8,542 nt of DNA from CABHOJ01 sp965649545 (GCA_965649545.1 CBFGLF010000076.1:1-8542), one strand, 5' to 3'. Numbered from the stretch's first letter, positions 1 to 6,545 are shown. Notes: generated from the letters alone by a model not told the origin. Program-made: numbers and translations.

Positions 1-446
1 TGCAGCGCCACGCCGTTGATATACAGGCGTTTGTCGCGATAGGCGATCTTGTCCCCCGGCACACCGACCACACGCTTGATGTAGTCGATCGAAGGGTCCG
101 GCGGATAGTGGAAGACGAACACGTCACCACGCTGCGGATGACCCACTTCGATGAAGGTATCGTTGAGGATGGGCACGCGCAAGCCATAGCTGTATTTATT
201 GACGAGGATGAAATCCCCAGCGAGCAAGGTCGGCATCATGGAACCGGATGGGATCTTGAATGGCTCCACCACGAAGGAGCGGATCAGGAACACCACCAGG
301 ATCACCGGGAAGAAGCTCTTGGAATATTCGACCAGTACAGGCTCGGCAGCTCCCGGAGAACGGTGCTTGCGCAGGAAGAGGATATCGAGCAGCCAGATGA
401 GGCCGGTCAGGATCAGGACAGCCACCATGAACAGTGCGAACATCAT
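1..446 (-). CDS. lepB: Signal peptidase I, 5' part (gene runs off the left edge)
   Basis: Type I signal peptidase, an inner-membrane Ser/Lys protease that removes signal peptides from exported proteins. The first 148 codons are visible. Hydrophobic segments at about residues 3-25 and 45-61 match the two N-terminal membrane spans. The motif IPSGSMMPTL carries the nucleophile (Ser69 here), and DYIKRVVGVPGDK carries the general-base lysine (Lys124), as in E. coli LepB. The remaining substrate-binding C-terminal part lies outside the window. Two consecutive ATG codons sit at the start (446-444 and 443-441). The first overlaps the lepA stop in an ATGA and was chosen because a GAGGGT purine stretch lies about 10-15 nt upstream, inside the end of lepA; either ATG gives the same protein bar one Met. 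The overlap implies translational coupling to lepA. The lepA-lepB pair is widespread in proteobacteria, often followed by rnc and era. Confidence 0.96.
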   Translation of the reverse strand, partial: MMFALFMVAVLILTGLIWLLDILFLRKHRSPGAAEPVLVEYSKSFFPVILVVFLIRSFVVEPFKIPSGSMMPTLLAGDFILVNKYSYGLRVPILNDTFIEVGHPQRGDVFVFHYPPDPSIDYIKRVVGVPGDKIAYRDKRLYINGVAL

Positions 447-2236
447 TTATCTTCTACCCTCAGAATGGCCAGGAATGCTTCCTGTGGAATCTCTACGCTA
501 CCCACCTGCTTCATGCGCTTCTTGCCCTCTTTCTGCTTCTCGAGGAGTTTCTTCTTGCGGGTGATATCCCCGCCGTAACACTTGGCCAGCACGTTCTTGC
601 GCATCGCCTTCACGGTCTCGCGCGAGATGATGTTGGCACCGATGGAAGCCTGCACCGCGACATCGAACATCTGGCGCGGGATCAGTTCACGCATCTTGGC
701 GCACAGCTGGCGTCCACGATACAAGCTGTTGGCGCGGTGGACGATCAGCGACAAGGCATCGACCCGTTCACCGTTGACCATGATGTCGAGCTTGACCAGA
801 TCGGCTGCGCGGAATTCCAGGAACTCGTAATCCATCGAGGCATAGCCGCGTGAGGTGGATTTGAGCTTATCGAAGAAGTCGAGCACGACCTCATTGAGCG
901 GCATCTCATAAGTCAGCATCACTTGCCGGCCCATGTACTGCATGTTCTTCTGCACACCCCGCTTGCCATTACACAGGGTCATCACCGGGCCGACATAATC
1001 CTGTGGCATCAATAGGTTGACAGTAATGATGGGCTCGCGGATCTCGTCGATACGCGAGGGTTCCGGCAGGCGCGATGGGTTCTCGATCTGTGTCACTTCA
1101 CCGTTCTTCAGGAGCAACTCGTAGACCACGGTCGGCGCCGTGGTGATGAGGTCCATGTCGTACTCGCGTTCCAGCCGCTCCTGGACGATCTCCATGTGCA
1201 GCAGCCCGAGGAAACCGCAACGGAAACCGAAGCCCAGCGCAGTGGAATTCTCCGGCTCGAACTGCAGGGAGGCATCATTGAGCTGCAGCTTCTCCAGCGC
1301 GGTCCGCAGGGCTTCGAACTGGTTGGATTCGACCGGGTAGAGGCCCGCGAACACCTGCGGTTGCACTTCCTTGAACCCCGGGAGGGCTTCGGCTGCCGGA
1401 CGGCCTTCAAGGGTGACGGTATCGCCCACCTTGGCAGCGGTGAGTTCCTTGATGCCGGCGATGATGAAGCCGACTTCACCCGCCGACAGCGCTTCCTTCT
1501 GCACGGACTTCGGCGTGAACACCCCGACCTGCTCGCACAGGTGCACGGCCTTGGTGGCCATCATCTTGATCTTGTCCTTGGGGCGCAGCACGCCGTCGAT
1601 CACGCGCACCAGCATCACCACGCCGACATAGTTATCGAACCAGGAATCGATGATCAGCGCCTTGAGCGGGGCACCCGGGTCGCCCTTGGGTGGCGGCACT
1701 TTGGCGATGACCGCTTCCAGCACGTCGCGCACGCCTTCACCGGTCTTGGCCGAGCAGCGCACCGCATCCGACGCTTCGATGCCGATGACATCCTCGATCT
1801 CCTGGATCACGCGTTCAGGGTCGGCCGATGGCAGGTCGATCTTGTTCAGTACTGCCGTCACCTCCACGCCTAGGTCGATCGCGGTATAGCAATTGGCCAC
1901 GCTCTGGGCCTCGACGCCCTGCGATGCATCCACCACCAGCAACGCCCCTTCGCATGCCGAAAGCGAACGGCTGACTTCATACGAGAAGTCGACGTGGCCC
2001 GGGGTGTCGATCAGGTTGAGCTGATAGACCTGCCCGTCCAGCGCCTTGTATTGCAGCGCGGCGGTCTGAGCCTTGATCGTGATACCCCGTTCGCGCTCGA
2101 GATCCATGGAGTCGAGCACCTGGGCTTCCATCTCACGGTCACTCAACCCGCCGCACATCTGGATGATGCGGTCGGCCAGCGTGGACTTGCCATGGTCGAT
2201 ATGGGCGATGATGGAGAAGTTACGGATGTTTTTCAT
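443..2236 (-). CDS. lepA: Elongation factor 4 (back-translocating GTPase LepA)
   Basis: Ribosome-associated translational GTPase that acts on elongating or stalled ribosomes and has been linked to 30S assembly. The 597 residues match the usual family length. GTPase motifs appear in order: AHIDHGKST (P-loop, residues 11-19), the RERGITIKA switch I region (48-56), DTPGH (77-81, with the catalytic His81), NKID (131-134) and SAK (162-164). The EF-G-like domains follow, and the C-terminal domain unique to LepA includes the stretch GANIISRETVKAMRKNVLAK and ends in ILRVEDK. The ATG at 2236 gives the canonical N-terminus MKNIRNFSIIAHIDHGK. No good Shine-Dalgarno sequence is seen upstream (the sequence before the ATG reads TTGCATAACCATCC). 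It overlaps lepB by 4 nt. The 119-nt gap to mucD holds two inverted repeats, so expression may be partly separate from the rpoE unit. Confidence 0.98.
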   Translation of the reverse strand: MKNIRNFSIIAHIDHGKSTLADRIIQMCGGLSDREMEAQVLDSMDLERERGITIKAQTAALQYKALDGQVYQLNLIDTPGHVDFSYEVSRSLSACEGALLVVDASQGVEAQSVANCYTAIDLGVEVTAVLNKIDLPSADPERVIQEIEDVIGIEASDAVRCSAKTGEGVRDVLEAVIAKVPPPKGDPGAPLKALIIDSWFDNYVGVVMLVRVIDGVLRPKDKIKMMATKAVHLCEQVGVFTPKSVQKEALSAGEVGFIIAGIKELTAAKVGDTVTLEGRPAAEALPGFKEVQPQVFAGLYPVESNQFEALRTALEKLQLNDASLQFEPENSTALGFGFRCGFLGLLHMEIVQERLEREYDMDLITTAPTVVYELLLKNGEVTQIENPSRLPEPSRIDEIREPIITVNLLMPQDYVGPVMTLCNGKRGVQKNMQYMGRQVMLTYEMPLNEVVLDFFDKLKSTSRGYASMDYEFLEFRAADLVKLDIMVNGERVDALSLIVHRANSLYRGRQLCAKMRELIPRQMFDVAVQASIGANIISRETVKAMRKNVLAKCYGGDITRKKKLLEKQKEGKKRMKQVGSVEIPQEAFLAILRVEDK

Positions 2237-2270
2237 GGATGGTTATGCAAGCTCGCATCTGGCGTGTTAG

Positions 2271-2298
2271 CAAGAAGGGCGCCGCAGCGCCCTTCCCG
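2271..2298 (-). terminator. GC-rich hairpin upstream of lepA; possible attenuator or weak terminator
   Basis: On the minus strand GAAGGGCGC-TGCG-GCGCCCTTC forms a perfect 9-bp stem with a 4-nt loop (plus-strand arms 2274-2282 and 2287-2295). In minus-strand RNA the stem extends by two G-U pairs and one C-G pair to 12 bp. The G-U pairs exist only in that strand, which favours a role in the operon transcript. The tail after the stem is CTAACAC, with no U-tract, so a standard intrinsic terminator is doubtful. Partial termination, 3'-end protection of the rpoE-mucD message or RNA processing are alternatives. Confidence 0.45.
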
Positions 2299-2310
2299 TT
2301 CTACTGAATT

Positions 2311-2349
2311 AGGTGCGGATTTTACATGATTGCCCGCTTGTCCGCACCT
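2311..2349. repeat. 9-bp inverted repeat just after mucD
   Basis: AGGTGCGGA (2311-2319) and TCCGCACCT (2341-2349) are perfect reverse complements around a 21-nt spacer. The repeat begins 6 nt beyond the mucD stop codon. The spacer contains, on the minus strand, TGTAAAAT (2319-2326), which resembles a sigma-70 -10 element (TAAAAT), but no convincing -35 box lies 16-18 nt upstream of it. It could be an RNA stem at the 3' end of the mucD message, an operator or part of a lepA promoter. No function can be assigned from sequence alone. Confidence 0.4.
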
Positions 2350-2355
2350 TGTGAG

Positions 2356-3777
2356 TTACTTGCCGCTACCGACCTTGACCGGCACATACAGGGTATTCTC
2401 CCCGCGCTGCACCAGCAGGGCCACGGTCTTGCCACTGGCGGTGGCGGCGATCTGCCTGTTGAACTGGTCGAGGCTCTCGACCTCGGTGTTGTTCAGGCCC
2501 AGGATCACGTCACCACGGCGGATACCGGACTGCGCAGACGCGCCCTGCGCATCCACGACCAGCAGGCCATTCTTGCCGCCTAGCTTCTTCTTCTGCTGTG
2601 GCGTCAGATCCTTGAGCAACAGGCCGATCCGGTTCACCTCTGGTTTGCTTGGTAGCTTGCCTGGCGTCGCGGCCGCTTCGTTGTCGCTCGGCATCTCACC
2701 CAGGGTGATGGTCAGGTTCTTGGTCGCCCCCTTGCGCAACACTTCGACCGGCACTTGCTTGTTCGGCTTGGTGGCGCCTACCGCACGCGGAAGGTCGGAA
2801 GAAGCGACGATGGCCTTGCCGTCGAACTTGGTGATCACGTCACCTGCTTCAAGCCCGCCCTTTTCGGCCGGGCTGCCTTTTTCCACGCCCGCGACCAGTG
2901 CGCCATTGGTGTTCTTCATGCCGAATGACTCGGCCAGTTCTTTAGTGATCTCCTGGATACCGATACCAAGCCAGCCGCGCGAGATCTTGCCACTGGTCTT
3001 CAACTGGTTGGAGATATCGATCGCGACGTCGATCGGGATCGCGAACGAGAGGCCCATGTAGCCGCCGGTGCGACTATAGATCTGGGAGTTGATGCCGACG
3101 ACTTCCCCTTTGAGGTTGAACAATGGGCCACCGGAGTTACCGGGGTTGATGGCCACGTCGGTCTGGATGAAGGGCACGAAATTCTCTTGCGGCAGGGCAC
3201 GGCCCTTGGCACTGACGATACCGGCGGTCATGGTGTTCTCGAGGCCGAATGGCGAACCGATGGCGACCACCCACTCCCCCACTTTGAGCACATTGGGGTC
3301 ACCGACGGTGACCTTGGGCAGGCCGTTCGCTTCGATCTTGAGCAAAGCGATATCGGTCCGGCGATCGGCGCCGATGACCTTGGCCTTGAATTCACGCTTG
3401 TCGGAGAGCTTGACGACCACCTCTTCGGCATCTCGCACGACGTGGGCATTGGTCAAGACATACCCGTCGCTACCGATGATGAAGCCGGAACCGAAGGATT
3501 GTGCCGGTTGCTGGGGCACTTGCTGGCCGCCGGGACCCCCCGGTGGCATCGGGATACCGAAACGCCGGAACAGTTCACCCATCGCCTCGTCGTCGGGCAT
3601 GCCCGGGAACGGGCTCATGCCAGTGGCTGCGCCCTGGGGTGCCTGGGTCACGCTGATATTGACGACCGCCGCGCCTTGCTTCTCGGCGAGCTCGGTAAAG
3701 TCCGGCAATTCCTTGGAGAATGCGGTTCCCGCAAAGGACAGGCAGATCGCGGAGACAGCAATCAGTTTCTTTAGCAT
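2356..3777 (-). CDS. mucD: Periplasmic Do-type serine protease (DegP/HtrA family, MucD-like)
   Basis: Envelope protease/chaperone that degrades misfolded periplasmic proteins. The 473-residue protein starts with a signal peptide (MLKKLIAVSAICLSFAGTAFS, cleavage probably near residue 21). A Gly/Pro/Gln-rich stretch at about residues 47-95 corresponds to the family's flexible LA loop. The trypsin-like domain carries the full triad: His112 in LTNAHVV, Asp142 in RRTDIALLKIE and Ser215 in NPGNSGGPLF. Two PDZ domains follow, at about 267-360 and 384-470. The ATG at 3777 is preceded by a strong GAGGTG ribosome site. The stop is TAA at 2358-2356. It lies 9 nt after rseC in the sigma-E operon, as MucD does downstream of mucC in Pseudomonas. 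The name mucD is chosen by that context; degP or degQ would also be acceptable. Confidence 0.96.
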   Translation of the reverse strand: MLKKLIAVSAICLSFAGTAFSKELPDFTELAEKQGAAVVNISVTQAPQGAATGMSPFPGMPDDEAMGELFRRFGIPMPPGGPGGQQVPQQPAQSFGSGFIIGSDGYVLTNAHVVRDAEEVVVKLSDKREFKAKVIGADRRTDIALLKIEANGLPKVTVGDPNVLKVGEWVVAIGSPFGLENTMTAGIVSAKGRALPQENFVPFIQTDVAINPGNSGGPLFNLKGEVVGINSQIYSRTGGYMGLSFAIPIDVAIDISNQLKTSGKISRGWLGIGIQEITKELAESFGMKNTNGALVAGVEKGSPAEKGGLEAGDVITKFDGKAIVASSDLPRAVGATKPNKQVPVEVLRKGATKNLTITLGEMPSDNEAAATPGKLPSKPEVNRIGLLLKDLTPQQKKKLGGKNGLLVVDAQGASAQSGIRRGDVILGLNNTEVESLDQFNRQIAATASGKTVALLVQRGENTLYVPVKVGSGK

Positions 3778-3782
3778 TTCTT

Positions 3783-3788
3783 CACCTC
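3783..3788 (-). promoter_or_regulatory. Shine-Dalgarno sequence of mucD, overlapping the rseC stop
   Basis: On the minus strand TGAGGTGAAGAAATG places GAGGTG 5 nt before the mucD ATG. The stop codon of rseC (TGA, 3789-3787) overlaps this site, so terminating ribosomes on rseC are well placed to start mucD. It is among the strongest ribosome sites in this operon. Confidence 0.75.
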
Positions 3789-4260
3789 ATTCACATTTGA
3801 AGTTGATAACTTGCGCATCAGCCAAGCGCAGGATCGTCGGCTGATAACGATGACTCATGACCCTGGCGGTCGCGTAACCCTTGACCCAGCCAAGACCTAA
3901 CAGCAGACCGGCGACAGCCCCGGCGAAAGCATACATATCCGCCTGTGAGGCGGTGCCGTCAGATAAGGTGTTGCCGAGGATCGCGCCCAACAACAACGCA
4001 CCAAGCGGCACGCCATAGATCACCATGGCACTCATGAGCACGGCCTGCTCTTCGATCGCCACGACGACGTTGTCACCCGGTTTGGCATGGATCGTGTTCT
4101 CTGCCTTGAAGACGTTGTTCTTATGCCCGAACAAGCGACCAAACAGCGAGATGCCGCAACCGCGCGTCTTGCCGCATAAACCGCAAGCACTGCGGCGAAC
4201 GACTTCGAGCAAGGCGACATCCTGTTCGACACCGACAACCAGGGCGTGTTCTTCGATCAT
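3787..4260 (-). CDS. rseC: Sigma-E regulatory membrane protein RseC/MucC
   Basis: 157-residue inner-membrane protein of the RseC/MucC family. The family is named for the sigma-E operon; in E. coli it also belongs to the Rsx-RseC system that reduces the SoxR iron-sulfur cluster. The N-terminal part (MIEEHALVVGVEQDVALLEV) is soluble and is followed by a cysteine cluster CGLCGKTRGC (Cys26, Cys29, Cys35) characteristic of the family. Two hydrophobic spans follow at about residues 72-95 and 108-128, with a short hydrophilic C-terminus ending in KCE (a further Cys156). The ATG at 4260 has only a weak AGAGAG site upstream, 31 nt after the rseB stop. Its role in controlling sigma-E is minor or unclear in characterised species; here it is supported by homology and by its position between rseB and mucD. 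Confidence 0.92.
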   Translation of the reverse strand: MIEEHALVVGVEQDVALLEVVRRSACGLCGKTRGCGISLFGRLFGHKNNVFKAENTIHAKPGDNVVVAIEEQAVLMSAMVIYGVPLGALLLGAILGNTLSDGTASQADMYAFAGAVAGLLLGLGWVKGYATARVMSHRYQPTILRLADAQVINFKCE

Positions 4261-4291
4261 GGACGGACTCTCTTACAGATGTTGGGCTGGA

Positions 4292-5254
4292 TTACTTCTT
4301 GAAACTGACGGCATTGGCGATCTGGGCGACGGTCGCCTCAGGCACCTCGCCAACCACCATGATCTGATGCCCTTCGACCACATTGGCGTGGATGTTGGTG
4401 GCACCCAGACTGGTGGAACCGGTCTTGGGACGCGTACCCTTGGGGATGGGCTCGATGAACAACGAGACACTGGCTAAGCCATCGGAGAACACGATATGGG
4501 TCAGGGGCACGCTCTTGCCGGGCACCATGCGCTTGATCTGATCGACCTGCTTGTAGCCCGACGGCAAACGGTCCACGGACCAGTTCTCGGCATCGGCACT
4601 GGAGGAGCGACCGGCTGCCTGTTCTTCCATCACGTACTGTTTGTTGGGGTCGATGTGCGGATGGAACCAGTCCATGTTCTGCGTATTGAGCAGGGTCAAC
4701 TGGTTGAAGGCCATCTGCTCCATCACCTGATCGCGTTCGTTACTGCTCATGGATTTCAGCAGCAGGCCATATTCGCGGTCCGCCCAGAACTTGTAGCCGT
4801 AACGAAACTTGTCGCGTGGCTCCAGGTAGACGATCTGGCCTTCGCGGCCGCCGATACGCTCTTTACCGCCCAGGCGCACCTGGTAACTGGATTTGATGAC
4901 GTCGATATTCGCCGGCAGTAAGGCAGGGAACAGGTTCTGCCCACGGCGTTTCTCGATCACCACCTTCTCGTCGCGCGGACTGAAGATCACCACGTCATTG
5001 CCTTGGCTCAGCACTTCGCGCGGGGAGCCGTCGAGCACGAAGATCCGGGCATATTCGCCCTGACCGTAGTTCATGTGGGTGATCTGCACCGAGCGCGAGG
5101 TGGTGCCGGATTGATAGAGGAACACGCCCTGGTAGCTTAATTCGCGTGCGGCCTGGGCTGCTTTCTGCAGCACCATCCAGGGGTCGTTTTCAGGTGCTGC
5201 GTTGACGTACGAGAACTGGGTTGCCAGCAGACAACCTAGCAACAAACGCCACAT
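4292..5254 (-). CDS. rseB: Periplasmic sigma-E regulator RseB/MucB
   Basis: Periplasmic negative regulator that binds the outer part of RseA, shields it from proteolysis and senses mislocalised lipopolysaccharide or lipoprotein. 320 residues. An N-terminal signal peptide (MWRLLLGCLLATQFSYVNA, likely cleaved after Ala19) leads into the LolA-like lipid-sensing domain at about 22-205, with family-like stretches such as YQGVFLYQSG, VVIFSPRDEKVVIEKRR and FRYGYKFWADREYGLLLKS. A smaller C-terminal domain follows at about 225-320, including LPSGYKQVDQIKRMVPG and HIVFSDGLASVSLFIEP. Its ATG (5254-5252) follows the rseA stop TAA (5257-5255) with no intervening base, which implies translational coupling; only a weak GAGAG site lies upstream, inside rseA. 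Confidence 0.95.
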   Translation of the reverse strand: MWRLLLGCLLATQFSYVNAAPENDPWMVLQKAAQAARELSYQGVFLYQSGTTSRSVQITHMNYGQGEYARIFVLDGSPREVLSQGNDVVIFSPRDEKVVIEKRRGQNLFPALLPANIDVIKSSYQVRLGGKERIGGREGQIVYLEPRDKFRYGYKFWADREYGLLLKSMSSNERDQVMEQMAFNQLTLLNTQNMDWFHPHIDPNKQYVMEEQAAGRSSSADAENWSVDRLPSGYKQVDQIKRMVPGKSVPLTHIVFSDGLASVSLFIEPIPKGTRPKTGSTSLGATNIHANVVEGHQIMVVGEVPEATVAQIANAVSFKK

Positions 5255-5704
5255 TTATCGTTTGCTCTCGTAGGCGGCTGGTTGGATGTAGTAAGCGGCA
5301 CTGTTGGCTGAATTCGCCTGGTGTGCCAGCAGGTACTCGGATGGGAGACTCTGCGCGATCTCGATCGGCGCAACGTCGTTGGCATTCTGGGTCTGTTGCT
5401 GCATGACCATCCAGCCGACGAACATCACCGCTGCAACGGAAGCGGCCACCGACCATAGTCTTGGCGAGGCCTTGACCGACGTCCGGCTCGGGGCCAGTGC
5501 TGTGGGTTCGCTCTCCAGACGCTGCATCACCCGATGCTTGAGGTCGGATTGCAGGAACGCTTCCCCTCGCATCGCGTCGCCAATCAGGTGATAGGTCGAC
5601 CAACTCTCCGCCAGTTCACCGCCGGCTTTGATTGCGGTCAGCAAATGACCTGAGCCCTCGACATCGAACTCGTCATCCATCAGTGCTGAAATTTGATCTT
5701 TCAT
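5255..5704 (-). CDS. rseA: Anti-sigma-E factor RseA (membrane-anchored, short form)
   Basis: Single-span inner-membrane protein whose cytoplasmic domain holds sigma-E inactive until regulated proteolysis releases it. 149 residues from the ATG at 5704, which has a clear AGGAG site 6 nt upstream; a longer in-frame reading to 5773 would run into rpoE and is rejected. Residues 1-65 fit the RseA/MucA N-terminal domain (MKDQISALMDDEFD and WSTYHLIGDAMRGE). One hydrophobic span lies at about 83-101 (LWSVAASVAAVMFVGWMVM), leaving a periplasmic tail of only about 48 residues with the stretch SEYLLAHQ. E. coli RseA is 216 residues with a periplasmic part of about 98. Pairwise identity to gamma-proteobacterial RseA is low, so the call rests on the N-terminal domain, topology and position between rpoE and rseB. 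Confidence 0.92.
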   Translation of the reverse strand: MKDQISALMDDEFDVEGSGHLLTAIKAGGELAESWSTYHLIGDAMRGEAFLQSDLKHRVMQRLESEPTALAPSRTSVKASPRLWSVAASVAAVMFVGWMVMQQQTQNANDVAPIEIAQSLPSEYLLAHQANSANSAAYYIQPAAYESKR

Positions 5705-5710
5705 TACGAT

Positions 5711-5715
5711 CTCCT
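5711..5715 (-). promoter_or_regulatory. Shine-Dalgarno sequence that fixes the rseA start
   Basis: Minus-strand AGGAG followed by ATCGTA and the ATG at 5704-5702, a 6-nt spacing. The site lies in the 16-nt gap between the rpoE stop (TAA, 5723-5721) and rseA, and decides between this ATG and longer in-frame possibilities upstream. Confidence 0.75.
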
Positions 5716-5720
5716 GAAAC

Positions 5721-6323
5721 TTACCATCTCTTGTCTTGTGGGGTGTCCAGCAAAGGACGTAATTTCTGCGCAATGGTCTCGCGTGCCCGGAAGATACGCG
5801 AGCGCACGGTACCGATCGGACAATTCATCAATGTCGCGATCTCTTCATAACTCAAGCCTTCGATCTCGCGCAGCGTGATCGCAGTCCGCAACTCTTCAGG
5901 CAGGGCAGCCACGGTATCGTTCACGGTCCGGGCGATCTCCTTGCTCATGAGCTCGGTCTCCGGCGTATCCATGGTCCGCAGTTCGTTGCCGTCCTCGAAG
6001 TTCTCTGCGTCCTCGATCTCGATATCCGTCGAGACTTGCGGCCGGCGGCCCATGGCCACCAGGTAATTCTTGGCAGTGTTGATGCCGATCCGGTACAGCC
6101 AGGTGTAGAACGCGCTCTCGCCACGGAAGTTAGGCAGTGCACGATAAGCCTTGATGAAAGACTCCTGCACCACGTCTTCGACTTCAGCAGGGTCGCGGAT
6201 CAGGCGTGACAGTAGACGACCAAGCTTGCGCTGGTACTTGTCCACCAGCATGCCGAATGCCCTTTTGTCACCGCGCTGTGCGCGCTCAACCAGTTCCTGG
6301 TCTATCTCTCGATTACCGACCAT
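5721..6323 (-). CDS. rpoE: RNA polymerase sigma-E factor (ECF, RpoE/AlgU)
   Basis: Extracytoplasmic-function sigma factor for envelope stress. From the ATG at 6323 the protein is 200 residues, the usual length. Sigma-2 region at about 22-92 includes DPAEVEDVVQESFIKAYRAL, FRGESAFYTWLYRIGINTAK and NYLVAMGRR. Sigma-4 at about 133-183 includes LPEELRTAITLREIEGLSYE and the helix-turn-helix around IATLMNCPIGTVRSRIFRARE. The C-terminus LLDTPQDKRW is typical of betaproteobacterial RpoE. This start matches the conserved family N-terminus (MVGNREIDQELVERAQRGD) although its ribosome site (AGAG, 8 nt upstream) is weak. The frame stays open for 47 more codons to an ATG at 6464 with a better ribosome site, so a longer form (247 residues) cannot be excluded. 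The stop is 16 nt before rseA. A sigma-E-type promoter at 6503-6531 suggests autoregulation. Confidence 0.96.
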   Translation of the reverse strand: MVGNREIDQELVERAQRGDKRAFGMLVDKYQRKLGRLLSRLIRDPAEVEDVVQESFIKAYRALPNFRGESAFYTWLYRIGINTAKNYLVAMGRRPQVSTDIEIEDAENFEDGNELRTMDTPETELMSKEIARTVNDTVAALPEELRTAITLREIEGLSYEEIATLMNCPIGTVRSRIFRARETIAQKLRPLLDTPQDKRW

Positions 6324-6464
6324 GCTTTTGTCTCTGTGAGCGTTCGCATCTACAGAAACGACACTCCCTATCTGCGTTTTTTCTAATGTCGGAGTATAAC
6401 CTTGCAGGGTCGTATCAACGAAACCCATGCGTGAAAATTCACCGAACTTTTTCGTCGTTATCAT
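6324..6464 (-). other. In-frame open leader upstream of rpoE (leader peptide, N-terminal extension, or chance)
   Basis: 47 codons in the rpoE frame, from ATG 6464-6462 to the conserved start at 6323, without a stop. The upstream ATG is preceded by AAGGGA with a 6-nt gap, a better ribosome site than the one before the conserved start. Codon use is unlike the body of rpoE, with ATA, TTA, AGA, ACA, TCA and GGG in a short stretch and a lower GC content, which argues for untranslated leader. The residues (from MITTKKFGEFSRMGFVDTTL onward) match no domain I recognise. E. coli has a separate leader ORF, rseD, at the same place. A near-consensus -10 hexamer TATACT (6393-6398) lies within it. Confidence 0.35.
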
Positions 6465-6502
6465 TACTTATCCCTTCAGCTTGGTCTCGACTAGCTTGCT
6501 AT

Positions 6503-6531
6503 TCAAGACAGCGCTAAACTCCTGAAAGTTC
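6503..6531 (-). promoter_or_regulatory. Predicted sigma-E (autoregulatory) promoter of rpoE
   Basis: On the minus strand GAACTT (6526-6531), a 16-nt spacer and GTCTTGA (6503-6509) match the sigma-E/AlgU consensus, GAACTT then about 16-17 nt then TCTGA-type. Transcription would start near 6496-6497 and run into rpoE, leaving a leader of about 173 nt to the conserved start or about 32 nt to the ATG at 6464. Autoregulation of rpoE/algU operons by such promoters is established in E. coli and Pseudomonas; here it is inferred from the match and position. Confidence 0.7.
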
Positions 6532-6533
6532 AA

Positions 6534-6545
6534 GTGTCCGGACAC
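6534..6545. promoter_or_regulatory. Perfect 12-bp palindrome between rpoE promoter and nadB start; possible operator
   Basis: GTGTCCGGACAC is its own reverse complement. It ends 2 nt before the nadB ATG and begins 2 nt from the -35 element of the predicted sigma-E promoter, so a bound protein could affect both genes. It occupies the place where a nadB ribosome site would be expected, and none is seen. I cannot match it to a known regulator. A translational role through a short RNA stem is a weaker alternative. Confidence 0.45.

Noticed and set aside
1196..1873. 225-codon plus-strand open frame inside lepA
   Set aside because: Antisense shadow of the conserved LepA coding sequence; His/Asp/Arg-rich composition is expected from the complement of such codons.
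3089..3844. Long open frame on the plus strand (about 251 codons) opposite mucD and the rseC 3' end
   Set aside because: It lies wholly antisense to confidently identified genes, has a composition typical of a shadow frame in GC-rich coding DNA (rich in Ser, Pro, Thr), and matches no family I recognise.
5231..5254. Possible lipobox (LLGC) at residues 5-8 of RseB
   Set aside because: The cysteine is only the eighth residue, too close to the N-terminus for a working lipoprotein signal; the segment continues as an ordinary signal peptide ending in VNA.
5705..5773. Extension of rseA upstream of 5704
   Set aside because: It would overlap the rpoE 3' end by about 50 nt and ignore the well-placed AGGAG before the ATG at 5704; the conserved RseA N-terminus begins MKDQISALMD.
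6393..6418. Possible sigma-70 promoter for rpoE: TTGATA (6413-6418) and TATACT (6393-6398) on the minus strand
   Set aside because: Both hexamers are near consensus, but the spacer is only 14 nt, outside the normal 16-18 nt, so it is not called as a promoter.
6431..6443. Short GTGAA/TTCAC dyad in the rpoE leader
   Set aside because: Arms of 5 bp with a 2-nt centre are expected by chance in a region of this length.
6515..6520. TAAACT as a -10 element for nadB on the plus strand
   Set aside because: No acceptable -35 hexamer lies 16-18 nt upstream, so a nadB promoter could not be placed with confidence.
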